A stretch of DNA of 55,763 nt from Rhodanobacteraceae bacterium. GTDB taxonomy: Bacteria > Pseudomonadota > Gammaproteobacteria > Xanthomonadales > Rhodanobacteraceae. The stretch lies in assembly GCA_016790075.1 (NCBI GenBank), contig JAEUPP010000040.1, positions 1-55,763 on the forward strand. Reading direction: 5' to 3'. The position numbers and the translations under genes are program-made. A model generated the notes under the pieces. It worked only from the letters and a program-made list of their open reading frames with translations. It did no database searches and was not told the origin of the DNA. Shown piece by piece: positions 1 through 8,417 of this stretch; the first letter of the stretch is position 1, and every line of letters starts with the position of its first letter.

Positions 1-1
1 G

Positions 2-2548
2 CGCCTGCGCGCCTGGCTCGACCGTGAAGGCAACCGGCTGATGCTTATCGCCACCGCCACCGGCGCCGTGGACTTCGATTACGAGCGTCCGCTGTTCCAG
101 GCACTCCAGTCTGTCCGCCTGAAGCCCTGGGAGCCCGAACAGGCGATCGAGTATTTCAACCGCCGCCGCACGGCGGAGGGCGGCGCACCGCTGGATGGCC
201 AGCAACTGGCCAAGGCCCGTGCCGTGGCCGACTTCATTGGCGGCAATCCGCGCCTGGCGCAGTTGCTGGCCGGCGTGCTCGACAGCCACGACGCCATGTC
301 GGTGGTCGAAGTCATGGACGCACTGGCGGATCGTCTGGCGGACTACTACCGCCGGCGTATCGACGATCTAGCACCCTTGGCTCAGGGTCTGCTCGATGCC
401 TTGATCCGCGGTGGCGAGCCCGCATCGCAGACCGAACTGGCGCGCCGCGTGAATGCCAGTGGCCAGGCCGACATTGCGCGCCCCATGCAGGACCTGCTGC
501 GCGCTGACGTCGTGCGCGGCGTGCCGGCCCCCGACGGCCGCGAAACCCTGTACCGCGTGACCGATCGCGTCTTTGTCCACTTCTATCGTGTGCGCCAAGG
601 GCAGCAAGCCGCGCTGCGCACACCACTAGCCACGATCCTCGAGTTCCTGCAGTCCTTCTACAGCGCCGACGAGAAGCGCGCCCAGGCCCGCGCCGCACTG
701 GACCGAGGGCAGGCGCCGAACGCACAGCTCTTTGCCCGCCTGGCGCTGGATGGACAACCGCAGTACGCCTTGCATAGCGCCTATGTGCTGGGCTTTGACG
801 GGCGATGGGACCGTGTGCTGCGTCACCTTGACGAGCCTGTTCCCGAGCCGATGCGCGCCCGTGGCAGCGCTTTGACGGCGGAGCCTGGTGACCAGGTCAC
901 CGCGGCGCGGCCCTGGGTTCCGCGTACCGAAGTGGGCCTGGCGGCCCGTGCCATCTTCGAAGCTCACGGCTTGGTCCGCATGGGGCTAGAGAGCGACGCA
1001 AAGAAGCTTCTTGACGACACACGGAGCGCTGAGAGCGACGACCTGACCGCGCAGATGCTTTTGCGGCACGAGTTAGTCGTGGTGTCATATTTCGTTGACC
1101 GAGACCGGGCGTCGGCAGTGCAGGCGGCGGCAGCGCTGGGGGCGCTCGCGGACCGTGCGCCGACAACGGATCTACGACTCATGGCGCTGCTAGAAAAGTC
1201 GTTCGCTCTCGGGATGGACGCAGAGCACGACCGCGCCATCGAGACAGCGCGTGAAGCAGCACACCTCGCGGCGGAAACCGAAGCAGTTGGCGAGCAGGCT
1301 ATGGCATTGCGATTTGCCGCGTGGTCAATGGGACAGTTGGCTAGGTACGAGGAGGCGGTCGCAGCGGCGCAGGAAGCCAGCCAATTCGCAAGCCAGGCAG
1401 GAGACCTTCGCGGGCAGGCTGTGGCATTGCGATATGCCGCGGGGTCCCTCGGACAGTTGGACCGCCATGCAGAAGCGGTCGCAACGGCGCAGGAAGCCAG
1501 CCAACTCGCAAGCCAGGCAGGAGACCTTCGCGAGCAGGCTGTGGCATTGCGATATGCCGCGGGGTCCCTCGGACAGTTGGACCGCCATGCAGAAGCGGTC
1601 GCAACGGCGCAGGAAGCCAGCCAACTCGCAAGCCAGGCCGGACACCTTCGCGAGCAGGCTGAGGCATTGCGATATGCCGCGTGGTCAATGGGACGAGTGG
1701 GTCGGCACGAGGACGCAGTGGCCATGGCACGCCGCGCTGCCGAATTGGCGCGACACACAGGGGATCGGGCGGAGGAAGCGGAGTCACTGCGGATTGCGGC
1801 GCTCAACCTCGATCAAGACCACCCCAGGAACGCCGCCGCTGTATTGCACGCATCCCTCGACAACCTGCGCAGCGAGCCGGATGCGGGCAACCCGCGGCGG
1901 CTGTGGAGCAGCCTGGGCGCCAGCCTCCTGGCGGCGCAGTGGGTCGAATCCCGCGAGGCCGTGGCCGCGTTTGGCCAGGCCCTGGGGCGCCAGGCTGCGC
2001 AAGAATCTCAGCACGATGCGATGGACTGGTCCGGCCAGTGGCTCGCAGCGGCGATCCGCGCCAATGCCTGGCCGGAAGTCGACGCCGTCCTATCAGCGCA
2101 TCCCGAGGCCTTGGCGAAGTCAATCCTTGCGTTCAGCGAGGCGCCCGGCAAGGCGCTAGGCCGCGTGGCAGAACACTCAGGCCGCGCCGCAGCCTTCGAA
2201 ACCACCCGGGAAGTGCTGCGGCGTGTCAGGCGCCTGGTCGCCGAAGACGACAGTGACGGCTGGAAGGTCCGCAGCATGGTCTCCAGCCTCGTTACAGGCC
2301 TGGGCACGTCGAGCCGTGACCCCGGGCTGTATCGCGACATCGCGGGCTTGCTGACCGCCGAGCTATCGGCAGGGGCGCCCGAGCAGGCCCAGCTCCTGAT
2401 CGAACTGGCGCAGCTGGACGAAGCCGAAGATCCCCAAGCCCGGCTGGCGCGGGTCGACCCCGACGTGGCTATCTGGCTGCGCCGGGTGCGCCAGCTGCCC
2501 GAGCCTGAGCCAAAGCCGCGCCGGGTTCGGGAGCGCAAGCCCAAATAG
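2..2548 (+). CDS. NTPase/winged-helix/TPR regulatory protein, C-terminal part (5' end outside window)
   Basis: The reading frame is open to the first base, so the gene begins upstream; 848 residues are visible. The first ~25 residues (hydrophobic LMLIATATG after a charged helix) look like the Walker B/sensor region of an AAA or STAND-type ATPase, and residues ~100-230 resemble the helical and winged-helix segment that follows such ATPases (LYRVTDRVFVHFYR). Residues ~420-600 are TPR-like repeats of 40 residues, the middle ones nearly identical. The end is basic and proline-rich (PEPKPRRVRERKPK). A signalling or regulatory NTPase in which the TPRs bind a partner is the likely role; the substrate is unknown and the P-loop is not visible. 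Inferred from domain pattern only. Confidence 0.72.
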   Translation, partial: RLRAWLDREGNRLMLIATATGAVDFDYERPLFQALQSVRLKPWEPEQAIEYFNRRRTAEGGAPLDGQQLAKARAVADFIGGNPRLAQLLAGVLDSHDAMSVVEVMDALADRLADYYRRRIDDLAPLAQGLLDALIRGGEPASQTELARRVNASGQADIARPMQDLLRADVVRGVPAPDGRETLYRVTDRVFVHFYRVRQGQQAALRTPLATILEFLQSFYSADEKRAQARAALDRGQAPNAQLFARLALDGQPQYALHSAYVLGFDGRWDRVLRHLDEPVPEPMRARGSALTAEPGDQVTAARPWVPRTEVGLAARAIFEAHGLVRMGLESDAKKLLDDTRSAESDDLTAQMLLRHELVVVSYFVDRDRASAVQAAAALGALADRAPTTDLRLMALLEKSFALGMDAEHDRAIETAREAAHLAAETEAVGEQAMALRFAAWSMGQLARYEEAVAAAQEASQFASQAGDLRGQAVALRYAAGSLGQLDRHAEAVATAQEASQLASQAGDLREQAVALRYAAGSLGQLDRHAEAVATAQEASQLASQAGHLREQAEALRYAAWSMGRVGRHEDAVAMARRAAELARHTGDRAEEAESLRIAALNLDQDHPRNAAAVLHASLDNLRSEPDAGNPRRLWSSLGASLLAAQWVESREAVAAFGQALGRQAAQESQHDAMDWSGQWLAAAIRANAWPEVDAVLSAHPEALAKSILAFSEAPGKALGRVAEHSGRAAAFETTREVLRRVRRLVAEDDSDGWKVRSMVSSLVTGLGTSSRDPGLYRDIAGLLTAELSAGAPEQAQLLIELAQLDEAEDPQARLARVDPDVAIWLRRVRQLPEPEPKPRRVRERKPK
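1261..1800 (+). repeat. 120-bp intragenic tandem repeats encoding 40-residue TPR units
   Basis: About 4.5 units with an exact 120-bp period lie inside the NTPase-TPR gene. Bases 1381-1500 and 1501-1620 differ at only two positions (118/120), while the outer units diverge to roughly half-length similarity. Each unit encodes a 40-residue helical hairpin ending in a glycine-rich turn (for example SQAGDLREQA). Conservation at the nucleotide level, including third codon positions, points to recent duplication or gene conversion rather than protein-level selection alone. Confidence 0.93.
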
Positions 2549-2722
2549 GAGAGTCAGCGCACACGCCCGACGATGGTCAAGGACATCGATATCACATGCG
2601 GCACCGGTAGCGCCGACTGTTTTTCCCGTACAGATCACTCCGCAAGGGCGTGAGCTCTGGACGACCATGAACTCAGGGAGATTGACGTGACATCCGCTAC
2701 AACGCGTGGAATGCCCTTGCGG

Positions 2723-3345
2723 TCAGGACAGCCAGATGTCCGAGCTGATACCGATAGATGCGCCAGCGATCTGCTCCGGGCTGGCGAATCCGGGCGAATA
2801 ACCGACTGCCGGTCGGCGCAGTGCCGGTCTTTGGGCAAGCCATCTACCAGTTCCATGGCAAACCATAGATGGCCGTCATCAGTATGACCACCGTCGAGCA
2901 GTTGGGCCATGCCTACATGGCGAAGCCCGGCGAGGATCTGCCGCTCTCAGCGGAAATTCTCACGGCTGCTGGCATCAAACAGGTTAGCAGGAAGCCATTT
3001 CAAGGCGGCGCTTTGCCAGAACTCGCCGTCAGCGCGACAGACAATGCCCATGCCACCGCGACCAATCTCATCGCGTATGCGGTACACATCCATCATCGCA
3101 CCCGGAAGAAGTTCCCGGGTCGGCTGCAGCGCTTTCATTGCACTGCGGCAGAGGGCTCTGCCCAAAAGCCCACCAGGCTCAAGCAATGTCAAGCAGCTCG
3201 ACTTCGGCATGCAGCTTCCCAGTTAGCCAACTCATCAGCATTAGCTATGGTGTGTCATCACACTGGCGGCACGATGCCGAGACCTGGCGCCGCCGGGCTG
3301 GAGAACGGGCATCGACGATAGGCGGTATTCGGATTCTGCCTGGCT
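2723..3345 (-). pseudogene. Decayed Ser/Thr protein kinase (partner of the ECF sigma factor)
   Basis: Read on the minus strand, this starts just after the sigma-factor stop. Codons from 3210 down give a kinase N-lobe: YRIRDEIGRGGMG (glycine-rich loop), then AALKWLPA (ATP-binding lysine). The frame is broken by TGA at 2949-2947 where homologues would have Arg (FR-stop-ERQIL), continues in the same frame to AQLLDGGHTDDG and WFAMELVDG (hinge), then jumps frame to GYSPGFASPEQIAG, the activation-segment end normally ~80 residues later. The HRD catalytic loop and DFG are therefore missing. A stop soon follows, and no C-terminal TPR or membrane part is found. ECF sigma plus kinase-TPR pairs are common in this lineage, so this is a dead former partner. 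Boundaries are approximate. Confidence 0.85.
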
Positions 3346-3895
3346 AGTCCGTAAACGCGATTCGCAAGCGCTCACGCGCCGCTTGCCAAAGTCGCTGCGC
3401 AGTGCGCAATGATACGCCCAGCGCCTCCGACACCTCAGCATCGGTGAGCCCGGCGAAAACTCTCAATTCGACAACACGTATCAGCCGATCGTCATCTGCC
3501 AAAGTGCGACGCATGATGTCATCCAGCTCAAGCAGATCTGATGCCTCCTGGTCGGCAGCCCTGTCGCATGCGCCAAGTGTAGTAAATTCCACATTGTAAC
3601 CACCGCGTTTGCTCGCCACTCGGTCACGTGCATGATTTATCAGCAGCTGGCGCATCGCACACGCGGCCACATTGAAAAAATGGCTGCGGCTTTGTATGCC
3701 GTGAGCGCCCTGTTGGTGCATCCGAAGGTAACACTCGTGCACCAACGCAGTCGTGTCAGAGGCATCACCTATATTCCTTTTTTGCGCGTTATGCGCAAGG
3801 CGCCTCATGTCTCCATACAAACGTTCGACTACTGTTTCCCAGGCCATCGCCTCGCCTTGCCGGGACTGAGCCAGCAGACCAGTAATCTCGCTCAT
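3344..3895 (-). CDS. ECF-type RNA polymerase sigma factor (kinase-associated X6-like group)
   Basis: 183 residues, the normal length for an ECF sigma factor. Residues ~25-95 form sigma region 2 (DTTALVHECYLRMH and SRSHFFNVAACAMRQLL, the form seen in the TIGR02999-like group) and residues ~130-180 region 4 (LRVFAGLTDAEVSEALGVS, a helix-turn-helix). The ATG at 3895 is preceded by a G-rich stretch on the coding strand that can serve as ribosome-binding site. Members of this group usually sit upstream of a Ser/Thr kinase with TPRs and are thought to be controlled by it; here the kinase is broken, so the sigma factor may be constitutively free, controlled by a kinase elsewhere, or no longer used. 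Targets cannot be deduced. Confidence 0.92.
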   Translation of the reverse strand: MSEITGLLAQSRQGEAMAWETVVERLYGDMRRLAHNAQKRNIGDASDTTALVHECYLRMHQQGAHGIQSRSHFFNVAACAMRQLLINHARDRVASKRGGYNVEFTTLGACDRAADQEASDLLELDDIMRRTLADDDRLIRVVELRVFAGLTDAEVSEALGVSLRTAQRLWQAARERLRIAFTD

Positions 3896-4562
3896 ACCGT
3901 TCCCCCCAAGAGCTGACTAACTCCAGCACAAATAGGTTAGCGCCACAATGCGGTGGCCGTGTGCCGCTACTCCCTAGCACACGGAGCCCAGTGTAAAAAA
4001 TTGTTTCCGCGGGGAATTGATGTGCATTCCATATCCGAGTGAGGCTTCCATAAGACCTGCGTTTGCATGCCTTGCGCTCGCTTCGGCATCACGGCAACGG
4101 CGCCGTCGCACCCTCATTTCATGCGGCGGGCGGCGGGCAGGAACATGACCTGCCGGGGTGTGGTTCGCACGCCGCGGAGTCAAGCCTTGCTACTCAACAG
4201 CTCGTGCGGAGCGGCTTTGTAGCGGATCAGGCTCAACTTTCATTGCGAGACGCCAAAGCCCGCAGCCAGGCCGACCAGCGAACAGTCCGTGGCTGCCTGA
4301 CCCATGCGTGACGCATTCCAGCCTAGTTCTGGGCAATTCAGACCGTATTCGCTGGCGCAGCGATGGTTCTGCTGGGCGAACCACCACTCGGTCATCTGCG
4401 GCTCAATACGAAGGGCGCTTCGCCGACCATGCCCGCATTTACGGCGGAGAGCTGGATTCTGGCAGATCTGGACAGATTCCTTGACAGACACGGTGGCGCG
4501 GCCGAGGTGGAATTCAGATCCCATTTCAGCAGCTTTGAATACCCCGGCTACCCGTTCCCCGC
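3896..4562. other. Gene-poor stretch upstream of sigma factor
   Basis: No convincing gene is visible here. Short open frames on both strands lack recognisable domains, ribosome-binding sites or consistent codon use. The only clear structure is the 8-bp inverted repeat at 3957-3984. The right end (about 4430-4562) may be further decayed sequence of the protease remnant that follows. Confidence 0.5.
3957..3984. promoter_or_regulatory. Inverted repeat upstream of ECF sigma factor
   Basis: CCGTGTGC and GCACACGG form perfect 8-bp arms around a 12-base spacer, about 60 bases upstream of the sigma-factor start. Position and symmetry suit a dimeric repressor operator or a leader hairpin; there is no T-run, so a terminator is less likely. 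The regulator is unknown. Confidence 0.4.
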
Positions 4563-4754
4563 AGTTGCATATTCGAATTTGGCTGGGCCGAGCAGCAACG
4601 CGGACCAGTAGGGGGCTTCGTCAAGCCCGGCTTCACTGCTCCCGGTGTCGAAGTCTACGCCGCTATTCCCGGAGGCTACGGCTATAGCACGGGCACATCG
4701 ATGGCAGCGCCGCACATCACCGGGGCGACCGCTTTGCTGCGATCAGTCCGCTAA
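4563..4754 (+). pseudogene. Subtilisin-family (S8) protease C-terminal remnant
   Basis: This frame reads GGFVKPGFTAPGVEVYAA, then YSTGTSMAAPHITGATALL, and stops with TAA at 4752-4754. GTSMAAPH is the catalytic-serine signature of peptidase S8, and KPxFTAPG normally lies just before it. The catalytic Asp and His regions are not found upstream; the upstream sequence reads in other frames with stops (PFPAVAYSNLAG in another frame may be part of the same gene, implying a frameshift). About 60 codons remain of a gene that normally encodes 400 or more residues. No ribosome-binding site or start is seen. Confidence 0.82.
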
Positions 4755-5431
4755 AACTGGACAGCCATGGAACTACTGTCCGCCTTGAAGTTGTCCGCAA
4801 CAATCCTTGGTAATTCCGACTGGACCTACTACGCAACAATTCATGCGACGGGCAGTGGTCAACCAGACATAAAATCGGCGACGAACTCGGCTCCACTGAT
4901 GAACAAGCGAGCCGACAACTTCGCCAACGCCGCATCGCCGACGGATTGGCGCAACCTCAAGCTTACTGCCAGAAGCTTTTTCAGGAACCCGAGCTCGACC
5001 ACGGCAACAGCAGCGGATCGGTAGGGTTTCATTGCCGTGCCAGTCTGCGCATGGCCAGCTACGGTCTTTGCCTGCCAACCGACCTTCCGGACACAAGTCC
5101 GCCGCAGCAAAGCGTTCGATGCCAAACATCGGCCACGCCGTAAGCCTATATCCGGACGTTCGCTGAAAGGATGCTGCTCCTGCTGCAATCAGGCACCTGA
5201 GATTTCACACCATTCGGAGCGGTACGTCTGAATTTTTTTGCAAGCGAGCAATTTCCGGTCGCCATCGCGACATGAAGTCCAATGATTTGTGACGCAATAC
5301 GCATTTCCCCACTATCTTGGCGCGTAGCTTGCCGTGCAACCGATGCATGTCGATCCTTGCCGCCGCCACGGCAATTCCATACGCGCCGGTATTCTCTAAG
5401 CCAAATTTCAGGCCGTTGTATAGGGGGCACC
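4755..5431. other. Gene-poor stretch between protease remnant and propeller gene
   Basis: Only short frames with no recognisable domain are present, and no tRNA or repeat was seen. The promoter of the downstream exported propeller gene must lie in the right part, but no clear -35/-10 pair was identified. Confidence 0.45.
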
Positions 5432-7912
5432 ATGTTTTATCCAGTCTGGTCTAGCCGCCGGATCCGCAGTCTTTTTTTGTCGGGTCTCGTGGCTGCTGTC
5501 ATGACACTGGCAGTCTCGAGCCGTTGGAGCAGTCAGCACGACGGATCCGGCGACAGCATTGACCCGCCCCGCATTGCAGGAATTTCCACAACAAATAAAA
5601 CAGCCGCTTTTTTACGTGACAGCGGCGACAAGGAACGGGAAGGCAGCGGCGAATGGAAACGAGAGCTTGCCCTGGCCGCCACGGCACCTATTCCAGTGGA
5701 TACCAGCCTTGGGGATTGGCGCCGCATTGGACCGGACGACGTCGGTGGCAAGACCTATGACATCGCCGTAAGTTACCAGCGCGCCAACGTACTGTACGCC
5801 GTATTTCACGAGGGCGGCGCCTGGAAGTCCACCGATACCGGCCAGAACTGGCAAATGATCAGCCATCCTTCCAACGGGATCGCTATCGACTCGGTCGCCG
5901 TCTCTCGCACTGACGACGCCGTGGTGTATCTGGGGCCGGACGACAGTACTACGGGCCTGCTTGCCAGTCGCGACGGCGGACGCAGCTTTACAACGATCGG
6001 CCCCAAGGTGGCCACACCAGCGCGCTTCGCGCGCATCGTGATACATCCGACCAATGACCGGATTATTTATGTCTCCACGTTGACCGATCTCTACAAGACC
6101 GTCGACGGCGGACAAAACTGGCAAACCATACTGTCCTTTCCGTCCGCATCGCCAGGGTTCTGGCCAGACTTTGCGGACGTCGCGATAAACCCGGCGGCGC
6201 CATCCACGCTGCTCGTGGCGCAGAAGCGGATTGGAATCAAACGCACGACGGATGGTGGCGCGACCTGGACAGCGGTAGGCGACGGCCTGCCGGCCATTGA
6301 TCAACCCGCCGTTATCGCCTGGAGTGAATCCGATCCCGCTATTGTCTACATCCAGCGCCTGGATCCCAACGATGGGGATCCTTACGTATTCCGCTCGCAA
6401 GATGCCGGTGCGACCTGGACCCAGCGAACCCGGGCTCCGGTCTGGGATCAGGGGCGCTACGACATGGCGATCGCGGTAAGCCCGGTCGACCCCAACCTGG
6501 TAATCATCGCCAATGCAAGCTCGACACGCTCGACCGACGGCGGTCTGACCTGGGCCAATAGCCAATACAGCAACGGTGTCGATCACAGCGCTGTGCGTTT
6601 TTCGCCGGTGCAGCCTTCACTGGTGTTCTACGGCGCCGACCAGTCAGTCAAGATTTCTACCAACGCCGGTGCCACGCGCGGGGCATCGGGCAAGATGATC
6701 CGGTCGTTCCACGCCGGCGCAGGCGTGGGTGTGTCCATCGTAAACGGCAATCGACGCATCTATTACAACGGCGGAGACCACTGGTCGAAAGTGATGCCTG
6801 ATGCCGATACCGCACGACCAGTGTCCAGCGTGTCCTGCTGCGAGACCAACGAATTTGCATCGTTTTTCGTGAATCCATTGGACCCGAATACCGTGTTCAA
6901 TACCCGAAGCGGCGAGCCGGTCTACCGGACCACGAACCGAGGTGTGGATACCGGCTGGACCACGGTCAGCGACGGTATCAATACGGCGGGATCCGGCCGT
7001 CTGCAGATTGTGTTTGATCCTAGCAATGTCGACGTGGTGTACATGGCCAACGTCAAGGAGCGCGGAGTCTACAAATCCACTCAGCGAGGGGCCAATGGAA
7101 GCTGGGTCCTGATCGGCCCCACGCCGTCGATAGCCGGTGCTCGTGTCTTCAATGTCGCCCTGGCGCCGTCCAATCCCAACATCGTCTATGCGCAGGATGA
7201 CGAAAACCAGGTTTTCTGGACGAACGACGGCGGCAACCATTGGAACCAGACGACGCCTGGCTTTGCGGGGGCCAGGAATCTAACCGTCGACCCAGTCGAT
7301 CCCAGCGTCATTTATTACCCTGCCCGCTATGGCGCCCGCCGCTGTACAGCCTACGGGGCACAATGCACCACCCTTGCCTACGATGTCCTCGGTAGACAGG
7401 TCGGTTTTTTTGTCACCGATCCGACCCACCCGACCTGGGTCTATGCCGCCACTTACACCCTCGGCGTACTGTTGTCCCGAGACAATGGAGCCACATGGAA
7501 ACGGGTGGGCAACAATCTGCCGAAGATCGATGTGAACTATCTGGCATGGACCCAGGGGCGTCTCTATGCATCGAACTACCAGGGCATATGGGAGCTGCGC
7601 TCTGATTCCTATGGCCAGCCCGCAGCGGTTGCCACATTGACCGCAACAGCCCACGCCAGTGCCGCCCGGATTGACCTCGCCTGGCCCGCCGCCAGCGGCG
7701 CCACGGGCTACCAGCTATTCCGCGACGAAACCCTGGTACTGACCAGCACGGCGGCCGAGCGCCAGTTTACCGACACTGGCCTGGACTCCCTGACCCGCTA
7801 TTGCTACCAGGTGAGTGCGATCAACCTCGAGGGCGCGGCTATCAGGTCAGCACCAGCCTGCGCCACGACCACACTTACCGACCGGATTTTTGCCGGCCGG
7901 TTTGATAACTGA
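5432..7912 (+). CDS. Exported Asp-box (BNR/sortilin-like) beta-propeller protein with FN3 domain
   Basis: 826 residues from the ATG at 5432, which has AGGGGG eight bases upstream and gives a signal peptide (basic RRIR, then a hydrophobic core to about residue 33). An earlier in-frame ATG at 5282 would bury that signal. About 11 Asp-box-like motifs follow between residues ~85 and 690 (WKSTDTGQNW, YKTVDGGQNW, RSTDGGLTW, FWTNDGGNHW, LLSRDNGATW), typical of sialidase/VPS10-type propellers; several are degenerate. Residues ~715-810 form an FN3 domain (TATAHASAARIDLAWP). The end is LTDRIFAGRFDN, a tail resembling that of the delta-60 protein at 49477-50874. No glycosidase catalytic residues were identified, so enzyme activity is not claimed. 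Confidence 0.88.
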   Translation: MFYPVWSSRRIRSLFLSGLVAAVMTLAVSSRWSSQHDGSGDSIDPPRIAGISTTNKTAAFLRDSGDKEREGSGEWKRELALAATAPIPVDTSLGDWRRIGPDDVGGKTYDIAVSYQRANVLYAVFHEGGAWKSTDTGQNWQMISHPSNGIAIDSVAVSRTDDAVVYLGPDDSTTGLLASRDGGRSFTTIGPKVATPARFARIVIHPTNDRIIYVSTLTDLYKTVDGGQNWQTILSFPSASPGFWPDFADVAINPAAPSTLLVAQKRIGIKRTTDGGATWTAVGDGLPAIDQPAVIAWSESDPAIVYIQRLDPNDGDPYVFRSQDAGATWTQRTRAPVWDQGRYDMAIAVSPVDPNLVIIANASSTRSTDGGLTWANSQYSNGVDHSAVRFSPVQPSLVFYGADQSVKISTNAGATRGASGKMIRSFHAGAGVGVSIVNGNRRIYYNGGDHWSKVMPDADTARPVSSVSCCETNEFASFFVNPLDPNTVFNTRSGEPVYRTTNRGVDTGWTTVSDGINTAGSGRLQIVFDPSNVDVVYMANVKERGVYKSTQRGANGSWVLIGPTPSIAGARVFNVALAPSNPNIVYAQDDENQVFWTNDGGNHWNQTTPGFAGARNLTVDPVDPSVIYYPARYGARRCTAYGAQCTTLAYDVLGRQVGFFVTDPTHPTWVYAATYTLGVLLSRDNGATWKRVGNNLPKIDVNYLAWTQGRLYASNYQGIWELRSDSYGQPAAVATLTATAHASAARIDLAWPAASGATGYQLFRDETLVLTSTAAERQFTDTGLDSLTRYCYQVSAINLEGAAIRSAPACATTTLTDRIFAGRFDN

Positions 7913-8417
7913 GATTGCCTCGACCAGTTCGTAGACCAGAGAAAATACAGCCGGACAGCGCCTGGTGCGCGTCTGGCGGCCCGGGGCGAATTGCCGCGAC
8001 CACAAGGCGCCGTGGATGCCGCCCCAGACGCTGACTGGCGCGCAATCGAGCTGCTGGCCAATGGCCGCATACGGTTTCTGCGCCCGTGATGACAGGATTT
8101 CGGCTGCGTTGAAAAATGCTGCGGCACGACGCGCGCAGCCGATGCTTTGCTCTGAATCGCCGCCCGGGCGCATGACAGATTGACGCCCGCTTCTCCGCTT
8201 GTGGTCATGCGGCGGAGCCCGCGCCGTGACCGCTACGGCAGCTTTATCGTTTCTTCTCGACAAGGCCCTGACGAACACCTAACTTCCCGCACGGGGAGCC
8301 GCGTGCGGGGAAGCGAGCGGCATCTGCAACACGCTGGGCGCTCGACGGGGAAACGGCGATGTCTCGCCGGGCTGAGGTCGTGCCGCCCTGATGTCTACAC
8401 ACAAGGGGAACATTGTC
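7913..8417. other. Gene-poor stretch between two exported-protein genes
   Basis: No supported gene in 505 bases. Open frames on the minus strand (about 7.8-8.28 kb) show no domain and no ribosome-binding site and are not called. The ribosome-binding sequence AAGGGGAA at 8403-8410 belongs to the next gene. Confidence 0.45.

Noticed and set aside
964-1806. 280-codon open frame on the minus strand with internal repeats
   Set aside because: The repeats are those of the TPR units on the opposite strand; no independent support.
5282-5431. N-terminal extension of the Asp-box protein
   Set aside because: It would put 50 non-typical residues before the signal peptide; ATG 5432 has a good ribosome-binding site.
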